49,404 bases of DNA from Planctomycetota bacterium (GTDB lineage: Bacteria > Planctomycetota > UBA1135), in NCBI GenBank assembly GCA_024275135.1, contig JAJRZS010000071.1, positions 1 to 49,404 of the forward strand, in the 5' to 3' direction. The notes under the pieces are model-generated. The model was not told the origin of the DNA and did no database searches. It saw nothing but the letters and a program-made list of their open reading frames with translations. Position numbers and translations under genes: made by a program. This document shows positions 23,688 to 32,136 of this stretch, in pieces (the first letter of the stretch is position 1; each line of letters starts with the position of its first letter).

Positions 23688-24303
23688 GATCGGTATCCCC
23701 GAACAGGGGGTGCAGCAACTGGTCGAGCGGAAATCCTAGGCACTCTTCCAGCTCTGCGGCGTGGCTTTCGGCGAGTTCCGCCGCGCGTTGCAACCAAGGA
23801 GAGGAACCATAACGAGCGAGCAAATCTTGGTGTCGTTGGGCCATGGGCACAATGGTGGTGTGTTGCACGCTGGAATCGGCGACACTGAGCACACTGTCGG
23901 CAAGTTCCCATTGCGGGGGATCCAGGGCGGCGAATGCTTTGTGAGCGAGAGACGGTTGCCAATGCTCGTTGGCGGCAACTTCCTCCAAACTGCGCCCCTT
24001 CAGCCAGTGAGTGAGACATCCACGGCCTTCGGCGGCATGGCCCGCAGCTTGTAGCAAACAAAAGCCGCTCCAACCATGCAGGGGGCCATGGGTTTTGCTG
24101 CGTCCAATGTCATGCAATAAGGCGCGGACTTCGAGTAGGTCTAAATCAAAATCAGCACCAGCTTGTAGAAGTGCTGTGCCCAAACAGCGCGCCACCTTTG
24201 CTACTTGGTGGCAGTGACCCACCCAAGCGTCTTTGGGGTTGGCATGTTGGCGCAACAACGCTTGGGCCTGGGAGAAATCCAGACGGGACGAAGAGGCGCT
24301 CAT
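23671..24303 (-). CDS. HD-domain protein, putative phosphohydrolase
   Basis: A 210-residue protein with an HD-type metal site: VGHCHQVAKVA (first His), RALLHDIGRSKTHG (the HD pair) and a following HGWSG. The ADSVLSVADSS segment further on may give the last Asp. The arrangement resembles small HDIG proteins such as predicted nucleotidases and tRNA- or nucleotide-linked phosphohydrolases. The substrate is unknown. The frame continues upstream to 24648, but the ATG at 24303 overlaps the Nudix stop (ATGA) and starts the recognisable domain. The 3' end overlaps argS by 17 bp. Confidence 0.8.
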   Translation of the reverse strand: MSASSSRLDFSQAQALLRQHANPKDAWVGHCHQVAKVARCLGTALLQAGADFDLDLLEVRALLHDIGRSKTHGPLHGWSGFCLLQAAGHAAEGRGCLTHWLKGRSLEEVAANEHWQPSLAHKAFAALDPPQWELADSVLSVADSSVQHTTIVPMAQRHQDLLARYGSSPWLQRAAELAESHAAELEECLGFPLDQLLHPLFGDTDHAHAS

Positions 24304-24782
24304 GGCTGGGGGGTGGGAGGGGAATTTTGCAAGCACAAAGCGGCGCGGTGCAGGCAGCGGCGAAGGTCGGAATAGGCGAGGAGGGAGCAAGCTTCTTCGA
24401 GGCTTGCCCAGCGGAAATCTTGATGTTCCTCGCTGCAGACAAGTGCGTTTGCGTCCACCGGATGCAAGGCCAAGAAGGAGAGCACGCGCTTCCAGCCTTC
24501 CCCATCGACTTGGTAGATGGATGTGTCGAGAAAGGAGGGGTGAAGGTGGTCTGCGGTAAGGGTAAATCCAGTCTCTTCGGCAACTTCGCGCAGTGCGGTT
24601 TGCACCAAGGCCTCCTCTGCTTCGGCATGTCCTTTGGCCAGGCCCCAACTTTGGTGCCTAGCGTTTTGCAGGAGAAGAAACTTGGGGTTTTGTCGGGTGC
24701 CGGTCCAAAGCACCACCCCAACCGCCAAAACCGGGCGGGTGGACGTGCCCGCATCGGGGGAGGAGGGAGAGCCAACTGCCAC
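24300..24782 (-). CDS. Nudix hydrolase
   Basis: A 160-residue protein with an exact Nudix box, GHAEAEEALVQTALREVAEE then TGF, matching G-x5-E-x7-REUxEExGU. Before it, FLLLQNARHQSWGLAKGHAE gives the usual substrate-side strand and loop. Length and layout are like Ap4A hydrolases and the RppH/NudH group. Which nucleoside diphosphate derivative is cleaved cannot be told. The start codon is GTG at 24782. It is the first gene of the housekeeping operon and shares a 39-bp symmetrical promoter with the divergent gene at 24822. Confidence 0.88.
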   Translation of the reverse strand: MAVGSPSSPDAGTSTRPVLAVGVVLWTGTRQNPKFLLLQNARHQSWGLAKGHAEAEEALVQTALREVAEETGFTLTADHLHPSFLDTSIYQVDGEGWKRVLSFLALHPVDANALVCSEEHQDFRWASLEEACSLLAYSDLRRCLHRAALCLQNSPPTPQP

Positions 24783-24821
24783 CGGGGGATTCTACCCGCA
24801 GGGGGTCGGTACAATCTGCCT
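24783..24821. promoter_or_regulatory. Symmetrical divergent promoter, probably leaderless in both directions
   Basis: GATTCTACC (24788-24796) and GGTACAATC (24808-24816) are inverted copies matching at 8 of 9 positions around an 11-nt centre. The right arm holds TACAAT, 6 nt before ATG 24822. The left arm holds, on the minus strand, TAGAAT, 6 nt before GTG 24782. Each arm may also act as a weak -35 for the other direction, though the 14-nt spacing is short. No Shine-Dalgarno fits in either leader. Confidence 0.6.
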
Positions 24822-25643
24822 ATGGTGGCTGCCCCATCCGCCGCAAGTGTGATTGCCTTGGTCGAGGAGCATCGCCCCGTAGGGCCCGACGCTTTCCTTT
24901 TGCAACTCGCCTTGCCCCAACTCCCGGACTCCCTGGCGCCGGGAGTTTTCGCCATGCTTTCCCCCGAGGATGGAAGTGGCCCAGAAATAGCGCGCCCATT
25001 CAGTTTGTATGATTGCCCGGGTCCGAACCAGGTGAGCTTTCTTATCCAAACTTTGGGTTGTGGCACTCGGGCATTGGCTGCTCTTCCGCCGGGCTCTGCA
25101 GTGCGCTGTACCTTTCCCTTGGGCAATGGTTTCCAAGTGGCTGCAGCCGAGCGTACGGTGGTGATGGTGGCGGGTGGCGTTGGCAGTGCGCCGTTTTTGC
25201 TTTACGCGCAAAAGCGAGTGGCTCTAGGCGCAGGAGCAAACACCCATTTTTTCTTTGGCGCGCGCAGCGGGGAGCGTCTTTACGATCGACAAGCGTTTGC
25301 ATCTCTGGCCATCTGTTCCCACTTTGCGACCGACGACGGCAGCTTGGGCTTTGCTGGCAATGTGTTGGCTGCGGTGGAAGCCGCCTTGGCTGACAACACC
25401 ATTCCCGCGGAGGCTTTGTTCTTAGCCTGCGGTCCCGCTGGCTTGCTTCATGGCTTTGCTTCTTTTGCCCGCGCGCGAAAACTCGACGCCTGGCTCAGCT
25501 TAGAAACTTACATGGGTTGTGGCTATGGAGTTTGTAACGCTTGTCCGGTGCCTACCGAGGCTGCCGGGGCATTGGGCGCTTGGCCTTATGCTCGCACTTG
25601 TACCGACGGCCCGGTTTTTTCCCTGCGTGACATTCAATTTTAG
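24822..25643 (+). CDS. pyrK: PyrK-type dihydroorotate dehydrogenase electron-transfer subunit
   Basis: A 273-residue flavin/[2Fe-2S] reductase-like protein. The FAD-binding barrel has ARPFSLYD (the R-x-Y-S-type motif). The NAD-binding half has VVMVAGGVGSAPFL, and LACGPAGLLHG is a second conserved nucleotide-binding stretch. The C-terminal iron-sulfur motif is MGCGYGVCNACPVPT, with another Cys in ARTCTDGPVF, exactly the PyrK spacing. PyrK passes electrons from dihydroorotate dehydrogenase B to NAD+. No pyrD is in the window, so use with another flavoenzyme is possible. The open frame starts far upstream, but the ATG at 24822 fits both the promoter and the family N-terminus. Confidence 0.88.
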   Translation: MVAAPSAASVIALVEEHRPVGPDAFLLQLALPQLPDSLAPGVFAMLSPEDGSGPEIARPFSLYDCPGPNQVSFLIQTLGCGTRALAALPPGSAVRCTFPLGNGFQVAAAERTVVMVAGGVGSAPFLLYAQKRVALGAGANTHFFFGARSGERLYDRQAFASLAICSHFATDDGSLGFAGNVLAAVEAALADNTIPAEALFLACGPAGLLHGFASFARARKLDAWLSLETYMGCGYGVCNACPVPTEAAGALGAWPYARTCTDGPVFSLRDIQF

Positions 25644-25645
25644 TT

Positions 25646-26149
25646 ATGGAATCTTGGTCCATTCAAGTTGACAAGGAGTATCTGAAGTTTTCAGCGGCTC
25701 ATTTTTTGATTTTTCCCGACGGTTCTTCCGAGCGTCTGCATGGTCATAACTATCGAGTGTTTTGCCAAATCCAAGGCGCTTTGTCGGAGCATGGTTTGGT
25801 GTTGGATTTCAAGCGGGTGAAGCCGCTCATTCGAGAGCTGGTAGATGAGTTGGATGAGCATTGGCTAATTCCGGGCGAGCATCCTCATTTGCGTTGGCAG
25901 GAACGTGATGACGGAGTGGTGGAGGTGCGTTACCGAGATTTGTACTACGCAGCACCGCGCACGGACGTCCTTGTGCTGCCGCTCCGTAATATTTCTGCGG
26001 AAAAGCTGGCTGCTTGGGTAGGGCGGAGTTTGTTGACCAAGCTGCGCACGCAATTTCCAGAAGTGGAGATTGAAGGCCTCACCCTGGGGGTGGAAGAAAC
26101 CCAAGGGCAGCGCGGTTGCTGGCATTATCGTGCCGACAACGCCAACTGA
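25646..26149 (+). CDS. 6-pyruvoyl-tetrahydropterin synthase family protein with PTPS-III-like active site
   Basis: A 167-residue T-fold enzyme. Zinc ligands are His19 (AAHF) and His32/His34 in LHGHNY. VLDFKRVKPLIRELVDELDEHW and a late VEETQGQRGCWHY match the family. The catalytic Cys usually four residues before HGH in QueD and PTPS is absent (Ser28). Glu29 sits at the position of the glutamate in PTPS-III enzymes, which make 6-hydroxymethyl-dihydropterin for folate and can replace FolB. I therefore favour a folate or pterin role over queuosine. An insert around residues 85-105 is unusual. The gene starts 2 nt after the pyrK stop, so the two are cotranscribed. Confidence 0.82.
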   Translation: MESWSIQVDKEYLKFSAAHFLIFPDGSSERLHGHNYRVFCQIQGALSEHGLVLDFKRVKPLIRELVDELDEHWLIPGEHPHLRWQERDDGVVEVRYRDLYYAAPRTDVLVLPLRNISAEKLAAWVGRSLLTKLRTQFPEVEIEGLTLGVEETQGQRGCWHYRADNAN

Positions 26150-26347
26150 GTTTGGGACGGGGGGCCGGCCAAGGGAAAAACCGGCGGCCGTTTCCGACCA
26201 CCGGTACCCATCATGGCAGTTAAGCAATCCTTCTAATTGAACGCCGCCTACAGGCCAATGACGGCTGGAGAAGGGGGGGGCTTTAGGCTGTTTTTGGGAA
26301 ATTCGCCCAAGGCGAGGTGGCCCCCAAACCCGGCTTTTGGTGGGTGC

Positions 26348-26375
26348 TTGTGCGCCTTGTCGGGGACGCTAGAAT
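26348..26375 (+). promoter_or_regulatory. Candidate promoter for tRNA-Pro
   Basis: TTGTGC (26348-26353) and TAGAAT (26370-26375) are 16 nt apart. Transcription would begin near 26382 and leave a leader of about 47 nt before the tRNA. The rest of the 26150-26428 gap, about 280 bp, shows no convincing gene. It is GC-rich, with several short G and C runs and partial dyads (around 26164-26200) that might end the upstream pyrK-PTPS transcript. Confidence 0.4.
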
Positions 26376-26428
26376 TCCCCCTCCCCCAAGCTGGGCTTGC
26401 CTGTGCGAGCGAGCAGTTTGGAATCGGT

Positions 26429-26506
26429 CGGGGCGTGGCGCAGCCTGGATAGCGCGCTGCAATGGGGTTGCAGAGGTCGGAAGTTCGAATCTTCTCGCCC
26501 CGACCA
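26429..26506 (+). tRNA. tRNA-Pro (anticodon GGG)
   Basis: A complete cloverleaf. The acceptor stem CGGGGCG pairs with CGCCCCG. The D-stem is GCGC/GCGC. The anticodon stem CTGCA/TGCAG holds the loop ATGGGGT with anticodon GGG at 26464-26466. The T-arm GGAAG-TTCGAAT-CTTCT has one G-U pair. The discriminator is A (26503) and CCA is encoded (26504-26506). It reads CCC proline codons. It lies just beyond the 3' end of the convergent TonB-receptor gene. Confidence 0.96.
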
Positions 26507-26521
26507 TTTTCCACTAGGGGG

Positions 26522-28600
26522 CTAAAAACTCAGGTCGAGTGTGGTGACCGCATTGAAACCTGGCCCGTTGACGCCAGAGCCATGAACCCGGTAATCGCGG
26601 TCGGTTAAATTTTCCAGTGACAGGGTCCATACCATGTTGTCGGTGAGTTGGACTCCCCCGGAAATACCCAGAATGGTAAACCCTGGGGTTCCGCCGCCCG
26701 GGATGCGAGAGGTGTCGGTGATGTCGCGGAGGGCAAGTTTGTCTTGGTTGTCCATGGCCCAGGCCCAGCCTTCAACCCAGGTTTTCTGATTGGAGCTCTG
26801 CCAGCGCAGGCCCGAAGTTGCTTGCAAGGGCATCAGGCGCGTGAGGGGTTCCCGCGTAATGGTGCCGGACGGCAGGGTGACTTGGTCGACTTTTCCGTCC
26901 ATCCAAGAAGCGCTGAGAAAAACACTCCAGCCTTGGTCTAGGGAGTAGTCGCCCGACAGTTCCAGGCCACGGACCCAGCCGTCCCCAACATTGCTTTTTT
27001 GCACTTCAGGAGTGCCGCCGATGAGCGCACCGGTTGGAGATTGCACAATCATATTTCGAATGACGGTGTGGTAGGCGGAAACCTGCCAATGTAATGCTCC
27101 ATTGGTGCCCTTGCTGCCAACCTCGGCTTGCAAAAAATGCTCCGGGTCCAAGCCTGGGGTGGGGGTCTCCACCGCACTAGTGGCGTCTAATGCTGTTAGG
27201 TCGGAAATGTTGGGGGCGCGGAACCCTTGGGACAATCCGCAGTAGACGGTGGTTTGTTCCGACAGATAAACAACGGAACGAAGACTGGCAGCGAGGTTGG
27301 TCCAATTGTCGCTGAGAGAGAGCACAGCAGGCCCCGTTGGTTCGGGATTGTCGACACGATCCGCAGAGAAAGAAAAGGAGCTAAAACGCAAGCCTGGAAT
27401 CACGCTGAAATGGTCGGTGACAAACAATTCATCTTGGGCATAGGCTTCCACGGAACGGTAGCTAGCGTTGTCGCCAATAGCACCTTGGATTGCGCTTCCG
27501 GTAAAGACTCCATTGGTGAAGTTGTTGCGGAAGGAATCGGCATTTTGTTGGTGCAGTTCCGCGCCCCAGCTCCAAATGCCGCTTTTCTTCTGTTCGCTTT
27601 GGAATCTTGCGGTCAATCCCCAGTCGAACAATTCAAATCCTTGGAGGTCGCGACGCCCACCTGAGCGCAAGCGATCGCGATCTTCCGCATGACGTTGGAA
27701 GCTGAGCGTGATTTCGCCATCATTCATCCACCCGCCTTGGCTATCCCAACGCACCCGGGAGTACAAGAGATCCCGAATCTGATCTTGGTCGCGTTGCAAT
27801 TCGCTGCCCACCGAAGTGCCTGCGTAGGGGACGGCGAAAATGGTTTTGTGGGTGCGGGGAACATTAGCTTGTCGAAAAGTTTGACCGGCGAATGTCCATT
27901 CCACAGAGTTGGCAAAGTAGCGGTCGAAGCGAAAATCCCCGCCCCCTTCCTCGTAGCCGGTTTCGGGTAAGGTTCCAGAGCCGGCTCGTAAATCACCGAA
28001 TCGACTCATGGTGGCCCCGGCGAGGAAACCCCATTGTTCACCTTGGTGCATGCTGGTTTCCAAGCGCTCCGTCCAGCTGCTCTCAGCCGAACTAAAGCGA
28101 GTGAAGTTGGAGCCACTCATCTCAAAACCATGGCCTCCAACCTTGGCGCGGCGGGTAATGGCATTCACTGTGCCGCCGATGGCGTCAGAACCATAAAGAA
28201 CACTGGAGGGCCCACGCACAATTTCCAAGCGTTCCACAGTAAGACTGTCGATGGTGCTCCAGTATTGATTGGGGCCTTCGCGCATGGCCGCATGGTTGAG
28301 TGGGATGCCATCGATAAGCATGCGCGTACGAAAACCAGTAAATCCCCGCAAAAATGGGGACGATTGGCCATAGGCGGTCTTTTGCACCATGATTCCGGGC
28401 AGGGTTTGCAAGGATTCGGGTAAGGTGCGGGCACGGGTGCGTAACCACTGCTGGTTCAGGATGTCGATGCTATAGGGAAGGTCGAGTTCGGATTCTGGAA
28501 ACCCAGTTGCTGTGACTACGATCTCTTCCGCTTGTAGGGGTTCGGGGACACAAGGAGGGGGAGCACCTTGTTGGGCAAGAAGAAGGAGTGTGAAGAACAT
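26522..28600 (-). CDS. TonB-dependent outer-membrane receptor
   Basis: A 692-residue outer-membrane transporter. A short signal-like start (MFFTLLLLAQQ) is followed by a TonB box-like EEIVVTATG. The plug domain carries LPESLQTLPGIMVQ, FLRGFTGFRTRMLIDGIPLN and VERLEIVRGPSSVLYGSDAIGG, all standard. The C-terminal part is a beta-barrel with alternating aromatic strands and ends TTLDLSF, with the terminal Phe recognised for barrel insertion. The closest general type is siderophore, heme, cobalamin or colicin-type receptors. The ligand is unknown. No tonB/exbBD or ABC genes are nearby. The next gene upstream is a soluble dehydrogenase, so no substrate is suggested by context. Confidence 0.93.
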   Translation of the reverse strand: MFFTLLLLAQQGAPPPCVPEPLQAEEIVVTATGFPESELDLPYSIDILNQQWLRTRARTLPESLQTLPGIMVQKTAYGQSSPFLRGFTGFRTRMLIDGIPLNHAAMREGPNQYWSTIDSLTVERLEIVRGPSSVLYGSDAIGGTVNAITRRAKVGGHGFEMSGSNFTRFSSAESSWTERLETSMHQGEQWGFLAGATMSRFGDLRAGSGTLPETGYEEGGGDFRFDRYFANSVEWTFAGQTFRQANVPRTHKTIFAVPYAGTSVGSELQRDQDQIRDLLYSRVRWDSQGGWMNDGEITLSFQRHAEDRDRLRSGGRRDLQGFELFDWGLTARFQSEQKKSGIWSWGAELHQQNADSFRNNFTNGVFTGSAIQGAIGDNASYRSVEAYAQDELFVTDHFSVIPGLRFSSFSFSADRVDNPEPTGPAVLSLSDNWTNLAASLRSVVYLSEQTTVYCGLSQGFRAPNISDLTALDATSAVETPTPGLDPEHFLQAEVGSKGTNGALHWQVSAYHTVIRNMIVQSPTGALIGGTPEVQKSNVGDGWVRGLELSGDYSLDQGWSVFLSASWMDGKVDQVTLPSGTITREPLTRLMPLQATSGLRWQSSNQKTWVEGWAWAMDNQDKLALRDITDTSRIPGGGTPGFTILGISGGVQLTDNMVWTLSLENLTDRDYRVHGSGVNGPGFNAVTTLDLSF

Positions 28601-28646
28601 GTGAAGAGAACGGTAGCTTCTTCCTGCGGTTCAGCAATTGGAAAAT

Positions 28647-29816
28647 TTATTTTGTGGCTTCCACCAAACGGTAGACGCGACCGTCGGCACAGAGGATATA
28701 CAACTCTTGCGCGGCGTCTACGCCAAAGCTTACGAGCCCGCTTAGGTTTGCGCTTTTTGCCAATTCCTTCCTGCGGGGAATCCGCTCGATCATTTCCCCA
28801 TTTTTCATCCGCAAAGTACCAACGGCCCCGCTGCAGTAGTCGCCATAGAAATACGCTCCCTGCAACCAGGGGATTTGGCTGCCTCGATACACGTAACCAC
28901 CGGTGATGGAGCAATGGCCATGTTGATGCTTGTATTCATGAATGGGTTCCACCAGCGGTTGGCCATGAGAATGCTTGCTGGTGAGGAATTCATGCTTGCC
29001 TTCGCGCAGGCGCCAGCCGTAGTTTTCACCACCCAGACTGTTGCCGGCTTGCCAGTTGATTTCCTCCCACTGATCTTGGCCGACATCGCCGATGTACAAA
29101 TCCCCATTTTCTGGATCAAAGCAAAAACGCCAAGGGTTGCGTAGGCCGAAAGCCCAGATCTCGGAAAAAAATTCTGGATTGTTGCGAAAGGGATTGTCGG
29201 CTGGGATCTTGTAGGGCAAGCCGTGATCCACATCCAGGCGCAAGATCTTGCCAAGCAGAGAATGCCCATTCTGCGCCGCGTCGCGGGGATCTTGAGCAGC
29301 GCCGCCATCGCCTAAGCCAAGATAGAGGTAGCCGTCCCTGGGGCTGAAAGCAATCATGCCGCCATTGTGGTTGGCCCATGGTTGTTCCAACTGAAGGAGA
29401 ATGGTTTCTTCGTTGGCCTCTGCGGCCCAAGTTTTTAAGTCCACTGGAAACCGCGATAAACAGGTGCTGCCTTTGCTGTCGGAGTAGTGGAGAAACACCC
29501 AGGGTGGGGTAGGGAAGTTGGGATGAAAGGCCATGCCCAACAGGCCACGTTCGGACCGAATGTTGATTTGGTCGCTTAAATCTAAAAAATCGGTAGCGCG
29601 GAGACGGCCATCTTTGAATAGGCGAATGCGGCCGGCTTTCTCTGCAATCAAGATGCGCGAAGGGTCGGCAGGATCCGAACAAAGGAAGGTAGGGAAGTCG
29701 AGGCCTTTGGCGAAAAGTTCAAGCCCAAGCTGGTGGGGTGCCGGTGTTTGCGAATCTGGAGTAGCAGTTTGAGGAAGACATGTGGCAAGCACGCAGGCGA
29801 GGGAGAGAAAAGTCAT
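28647..29816 (-). CDS. Secreted glucose/sorbosone dehydrogenase-like (PQQ-type) six-bladed propeller protein
   Basis: A 389-residue exported protein. The start at 29816 overlaps the upstream stop (ATGA) and gives a signal peptide with a lipobox-like LATC. The frame to 29852 would add 12 unlikely residues. The fold is the YliI/soluble glucose dehydrogenase propeller: ERGLLGMAFHPNFP, NHNGGMIAFSPRDGYLYLGL then GDGG, GLRNPWRFCFDP and GDVGQDQWEEINW. The His of NHNGG matches the catalytic base. Known members oxidise aldoses at the cell surface with PQQ. Neither the substrate nor real PQQ dependence can be confirmed here, and no pqq genes are in the window. Confidence 0.9.
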   Translation of the reverse strand: MTFLSLACVLATCLPQTATPDSQTPAPHQLGLELFAKGLDFPTFLCSDPADPSRILIAEKAGRIRLFKDGRLRATDFLDLSDQINIRSERGLLGMAFHPNFPTPPWVFLHYSDSKGSTCLSRFPVDLKTWAAEANEETILLQLEQPWANHNGGMIAFSPRDGYLYLGLGDGGAAQDPRDAAQNGHSLLGKILRLDVDHGLPYKIPADNPFRNNPEFFSEIWAFGLRNPWRFCFDPENGDLYIGDVGQDQWEEINWQAGNSLGGENYGWRLREGKHEFLTSKHSHGQPLVEPIHEYKHQHGHCSITGGYVYRGSQIPWLQGAYFYGDYCSGAVGTLRMKNGEMIERIPRRKELAKSANLSGLVSFGVDAAQELYILCADGRVYRLVEATK

Positions 29817-31045
29817 TTTTTTGGATAATGCTGAAGGCACCAAGCAGCCCATTCGCGATCAAAGGTGGAAGGGCTGAGCTGCCAAGCTTGGGCCAGGGCG
29901 TCGACTTGGCATTGTTTCAGGCTTTCAGCAGATGGGACCACACCATTGGGATAGGGTTCTTTCAGTAAGTCAAACCACAGAGCAAAGCCCTCTCGTTTTT
30001 GCGCCATTAGGAAATCAATGCGCGACCATGCCAGCATATGTTCAGAATATTTCATGCTCTCGGCATTGGCGTAGTTCATGATTTTCTCGAAACTTGGATA
30101 GTAGTCATGACCGACGCGGGCACGCACTTTCGGCCCCCATTTCCAGATGTTTTTGTCGTCGCTGCCGAAAAGACGATCCTCCGTGAAATAATTGCGAGTG
30201 GGATCGATTTGTCGTGCATACCAATGCCCAAGACCTACATTCACCCACTCGGGAAGCCTGTGGCGATAGTAGCGAAAGCCATTCAATAGATTCATGCTGA
30301 GACTGTAGGTAAACAGGCAATGCATGGTGGTGTCGGCAAACATGCCTTCATTCTCGGCAGCCACACCGAACAGCAAAGTGCCGTCGAAAGGGAACATATG
30401 GCGAATCGGTTTGTCCCCTTGTGTACCCATGAAAGCTGCGCGATAGCGGCCCAAGCTGCTTTCCTTCTCGAACAAGAGAATGGTGAATTTGCTTTTCATG
30501 CCCAGGTAGGGTCCTTCTCCCATATAGCGGCCATTTAATTTTATTCCAGGTCCGGAAGGGAAGTCGGCATCGTCTACTTGCAACAGGGATTCGATTTGCT
30601 GATACAAATCTTCTGCCCGCATGGCATAGAGATGCAACCTTAACCATGGGTCGAGCTTTCTGCTTTTGGTTGAGAGCTTAGGAAAGAATTCCTTTAAGCG
30701 TTTCAATTCGGCTTGGATTTTTGTTTTTTCGGTGCGACTGCCGGTGTCGATGGTATAGCTTGGGAGACTACAGCCGAGGCGGAAATGCTTGGTTTCCAGC
30801 CAGCGCATGCGAACCCCACCCAAGGCCTCCTCAATATCTTTGGTGCTGTGATTGTCGGCCCAATGGAATCGCCCTGTCTTGACATAACCAAGCCGAGCCA
30901 GGAGCTCGGTATCGTTGTGCGTGTAAGGATCATTCTCCCACAACACGACTTCTTCCCCCTTGTCTGGTTTGGACTTTTGCCCATACAGACTGAGAAGAGG
31001 GGAACTGTAGAAAAGGAGAAAGAGTATCCAGAGCTTGGGCATCAT
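29813..31045 (-). CDS. Secreted protein of unknown function, paralogue of the protein at 36726-37880
   Basis: A 410-residue exported protein with signal peptide MPKLWILFLLFYSSPLLSLY, preceded by one Met. Features: an N-terminal segment on an ETKHFRLGCSLP strand, a helical middle (about 110-170), then LPEWVNVGLGHWYARQIDP. That last stretch has the shape of the E-G-x-A-x-x-x motif after the HExxH in gluzincin (peptidase MA-like) proteins, but no HExxH is present, so peptidase activity is unlikely. The C-terminal half (SEHMLAWSRIDFLMAQKREG onward) resembles the paralogue's EEEHVLSWSLYDWLVAEHPQ. I cannot name the family. It is cotranscribed with the downstream propeller protein. Confidence 0.75.
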   Translation of the reverse strand: MMPKLWILFLLFYSSPLLSLYGQKSKPDKGEEVVLWENDPYTHNDTELLARLGYVKTGRFHWADNHSTKDIEEALGGVRMRWLETKHFRLGCSLPSYTIDTGSRTEKTKIQAELKRLKEFFPKLSTKSRKLDPWLRLHLYAMRAEDLYQQIESLLQVDDADFPSGPGIKLNGRYMGEGPYLGMKSKFTILLFEKESSLGRYRAAFMGTQGDKPIRHMFPFDGTLLFGVAAENEGMFADTTMHCLFTYSLSMNLLNGFRYYRHRLPEWVNVGLGHWYARQIDPTRNYFTEDRLFGSDDKNIWKWGPKVRARVGHDYYPSFEKIMNYANAESMKYSEHMLAWSRIDFLMAQKREGFALWFDLLKEPYPNGVVPSAESLKQCQVDALAQAWQLSPSTFDREWAAWCLQHYPKK

Positions 31046-31059
31046 GGAGAGGCCTAAGC

Positions 31060-32055
31060 CTACAAGCCTGGTTGCCGAATCTCTATCTTGGGTTTTTCAT
31101 CTTCGGCCTTTAATCCCAAGTCGGACAGTTTCTCCTCGGCCTTCTTCCAAGACTCCATTTCTTCTTGCACCTTGGCTAAATCTTTGCGCAGTTTTTTCAA
31201 TTTTCTCGATTTGGGCCCATTGCGCTCGATTTCGTCGTCGATGGCGATTTCCAGCCGCGCGATTTTTTCATCCAGCATGTCATACTGGGCGAGAATTTTT
31301 TCGATTTCCTTAACCGCATGGTGCGCATCCTTGCGATATTCGGCGGCTAAAGCTGTGTACATGTGATCCCACAACTCCACTCGGGATTGATCGCCACGCA
31401 GAGGAATTGGATTGGAGCCATCCCAGTGCGCTAAGAACAAATGGGGAGGATGCTCTTCGGCAAAGACTTTGCGGAAGGGATGATCCTCTTCCAGCACTTC
31501 CATGGGCAGTTTCACACAATGAAACCAGCGGGTCATGATCAAGGTGCGCTCATTGCCACCTGTTCTCGACAACAAAGCGTCGTCGGTGCCATTGCACAGT
31601 CGGCATTCCCGCAACACCAGCAAGGGTTTGCGGGAATCACCGGCTAAAGTGTAAAAAGCGACTTGCGAATCGAGTGCCTGGCGCACTGCTTGCGCGACCG
31701 TGCCCGTGCGTTTTAAGGGGTCGGCTTGCACATTGATGAGCTTGTGCACGGGATAGTCCCAACGCATTTTGAGCAGGGTCTTGGCGGTTTTGCCATGCTC
31801 GGTGGGGAGGGCTGCGCCACCACCCGTTGCTGGTGCTGCGCCCGGTGTGGCGGGGGCGGCTGGCGTGGCTGGCGTAGCTGGGGTGGAAGGCGTCGATGGG
31901 GTGGCCTTTTTCCCGGGGCCAGTGGTGTCGCCAGGTCCTCCGTATCCGGCACCCCCACGGGGAGCCCTGGAAGGACATCATTGAGGGACCGCAGCCAAAG
32001 GAGCGCACAAGGCGAAAAGGACTGCAAAGACAAGGAAGCTATGAGGCTTGAACAT
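31060..32055 (-). pseudogene. Exported coiled-coil protein with an in-frame TGA after the signal peptide
   Basis: Reading from ATG 32055 gives MFKPHSFLVFAVLFALCAPL then AAVPQ, an excellent signal peptide, followed at once by TGA (31980-31978). The same frame then stays open to 31060 without another stop. It encodes a Pro/Ala/Thr-rich linker (about residues 35-75), a domain with a RECRLCNGTDD motif, and a C-terminal coiled coil rich in Glu and Lys (about residues 250-325). Without the upstream part, the first in-frame ATG is at 31767 (235 residues, no signal). The simplest readings are a point mutation, a sequencing error, or TGA recoding. No selenocysteine genes are visible. Function unknown. 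It lies 14 nt upstream of the secreted protein at 31045. Confidence 0.6.
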
Positions 32056-32136
32056 GCGATTGGAGAAACAGAGGACCATCCCTAAGCTATCAGTCGCCCC
32101 GCAGTGGAAACTAGGAAATTCGAAGTTTTTCCCGCT

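Noticed and set aside
23671..24648. N-terminal extension of the HD-domain gene to 325 residues
   Set aside because: The extra part overlaps the Nudix gene and the ATGA overlap at 24303 marks the real start.
26248..26514. 88-aa minus-strand reading frame with KIRTSDLCNP
   Set aside because: It is the antisense of tRNA-Pro; this peptide is a familiar false product of tRNA reverse strands.
31978..31980. Selenocysteine codon
   Set aside because: No Sec machinery is visible and the position after a signal peptide, before a Pro-rich linker, is not a known Sec context. It stays only as one possible explanation.
31713..32033. 106-aa minus-strand frame overlapping the interrupted exported protein
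   Set aside because: It is out of frame with the conserved linker and coiled coil and is composed of Pro/Arg-rich filler typical of a shadow frame.
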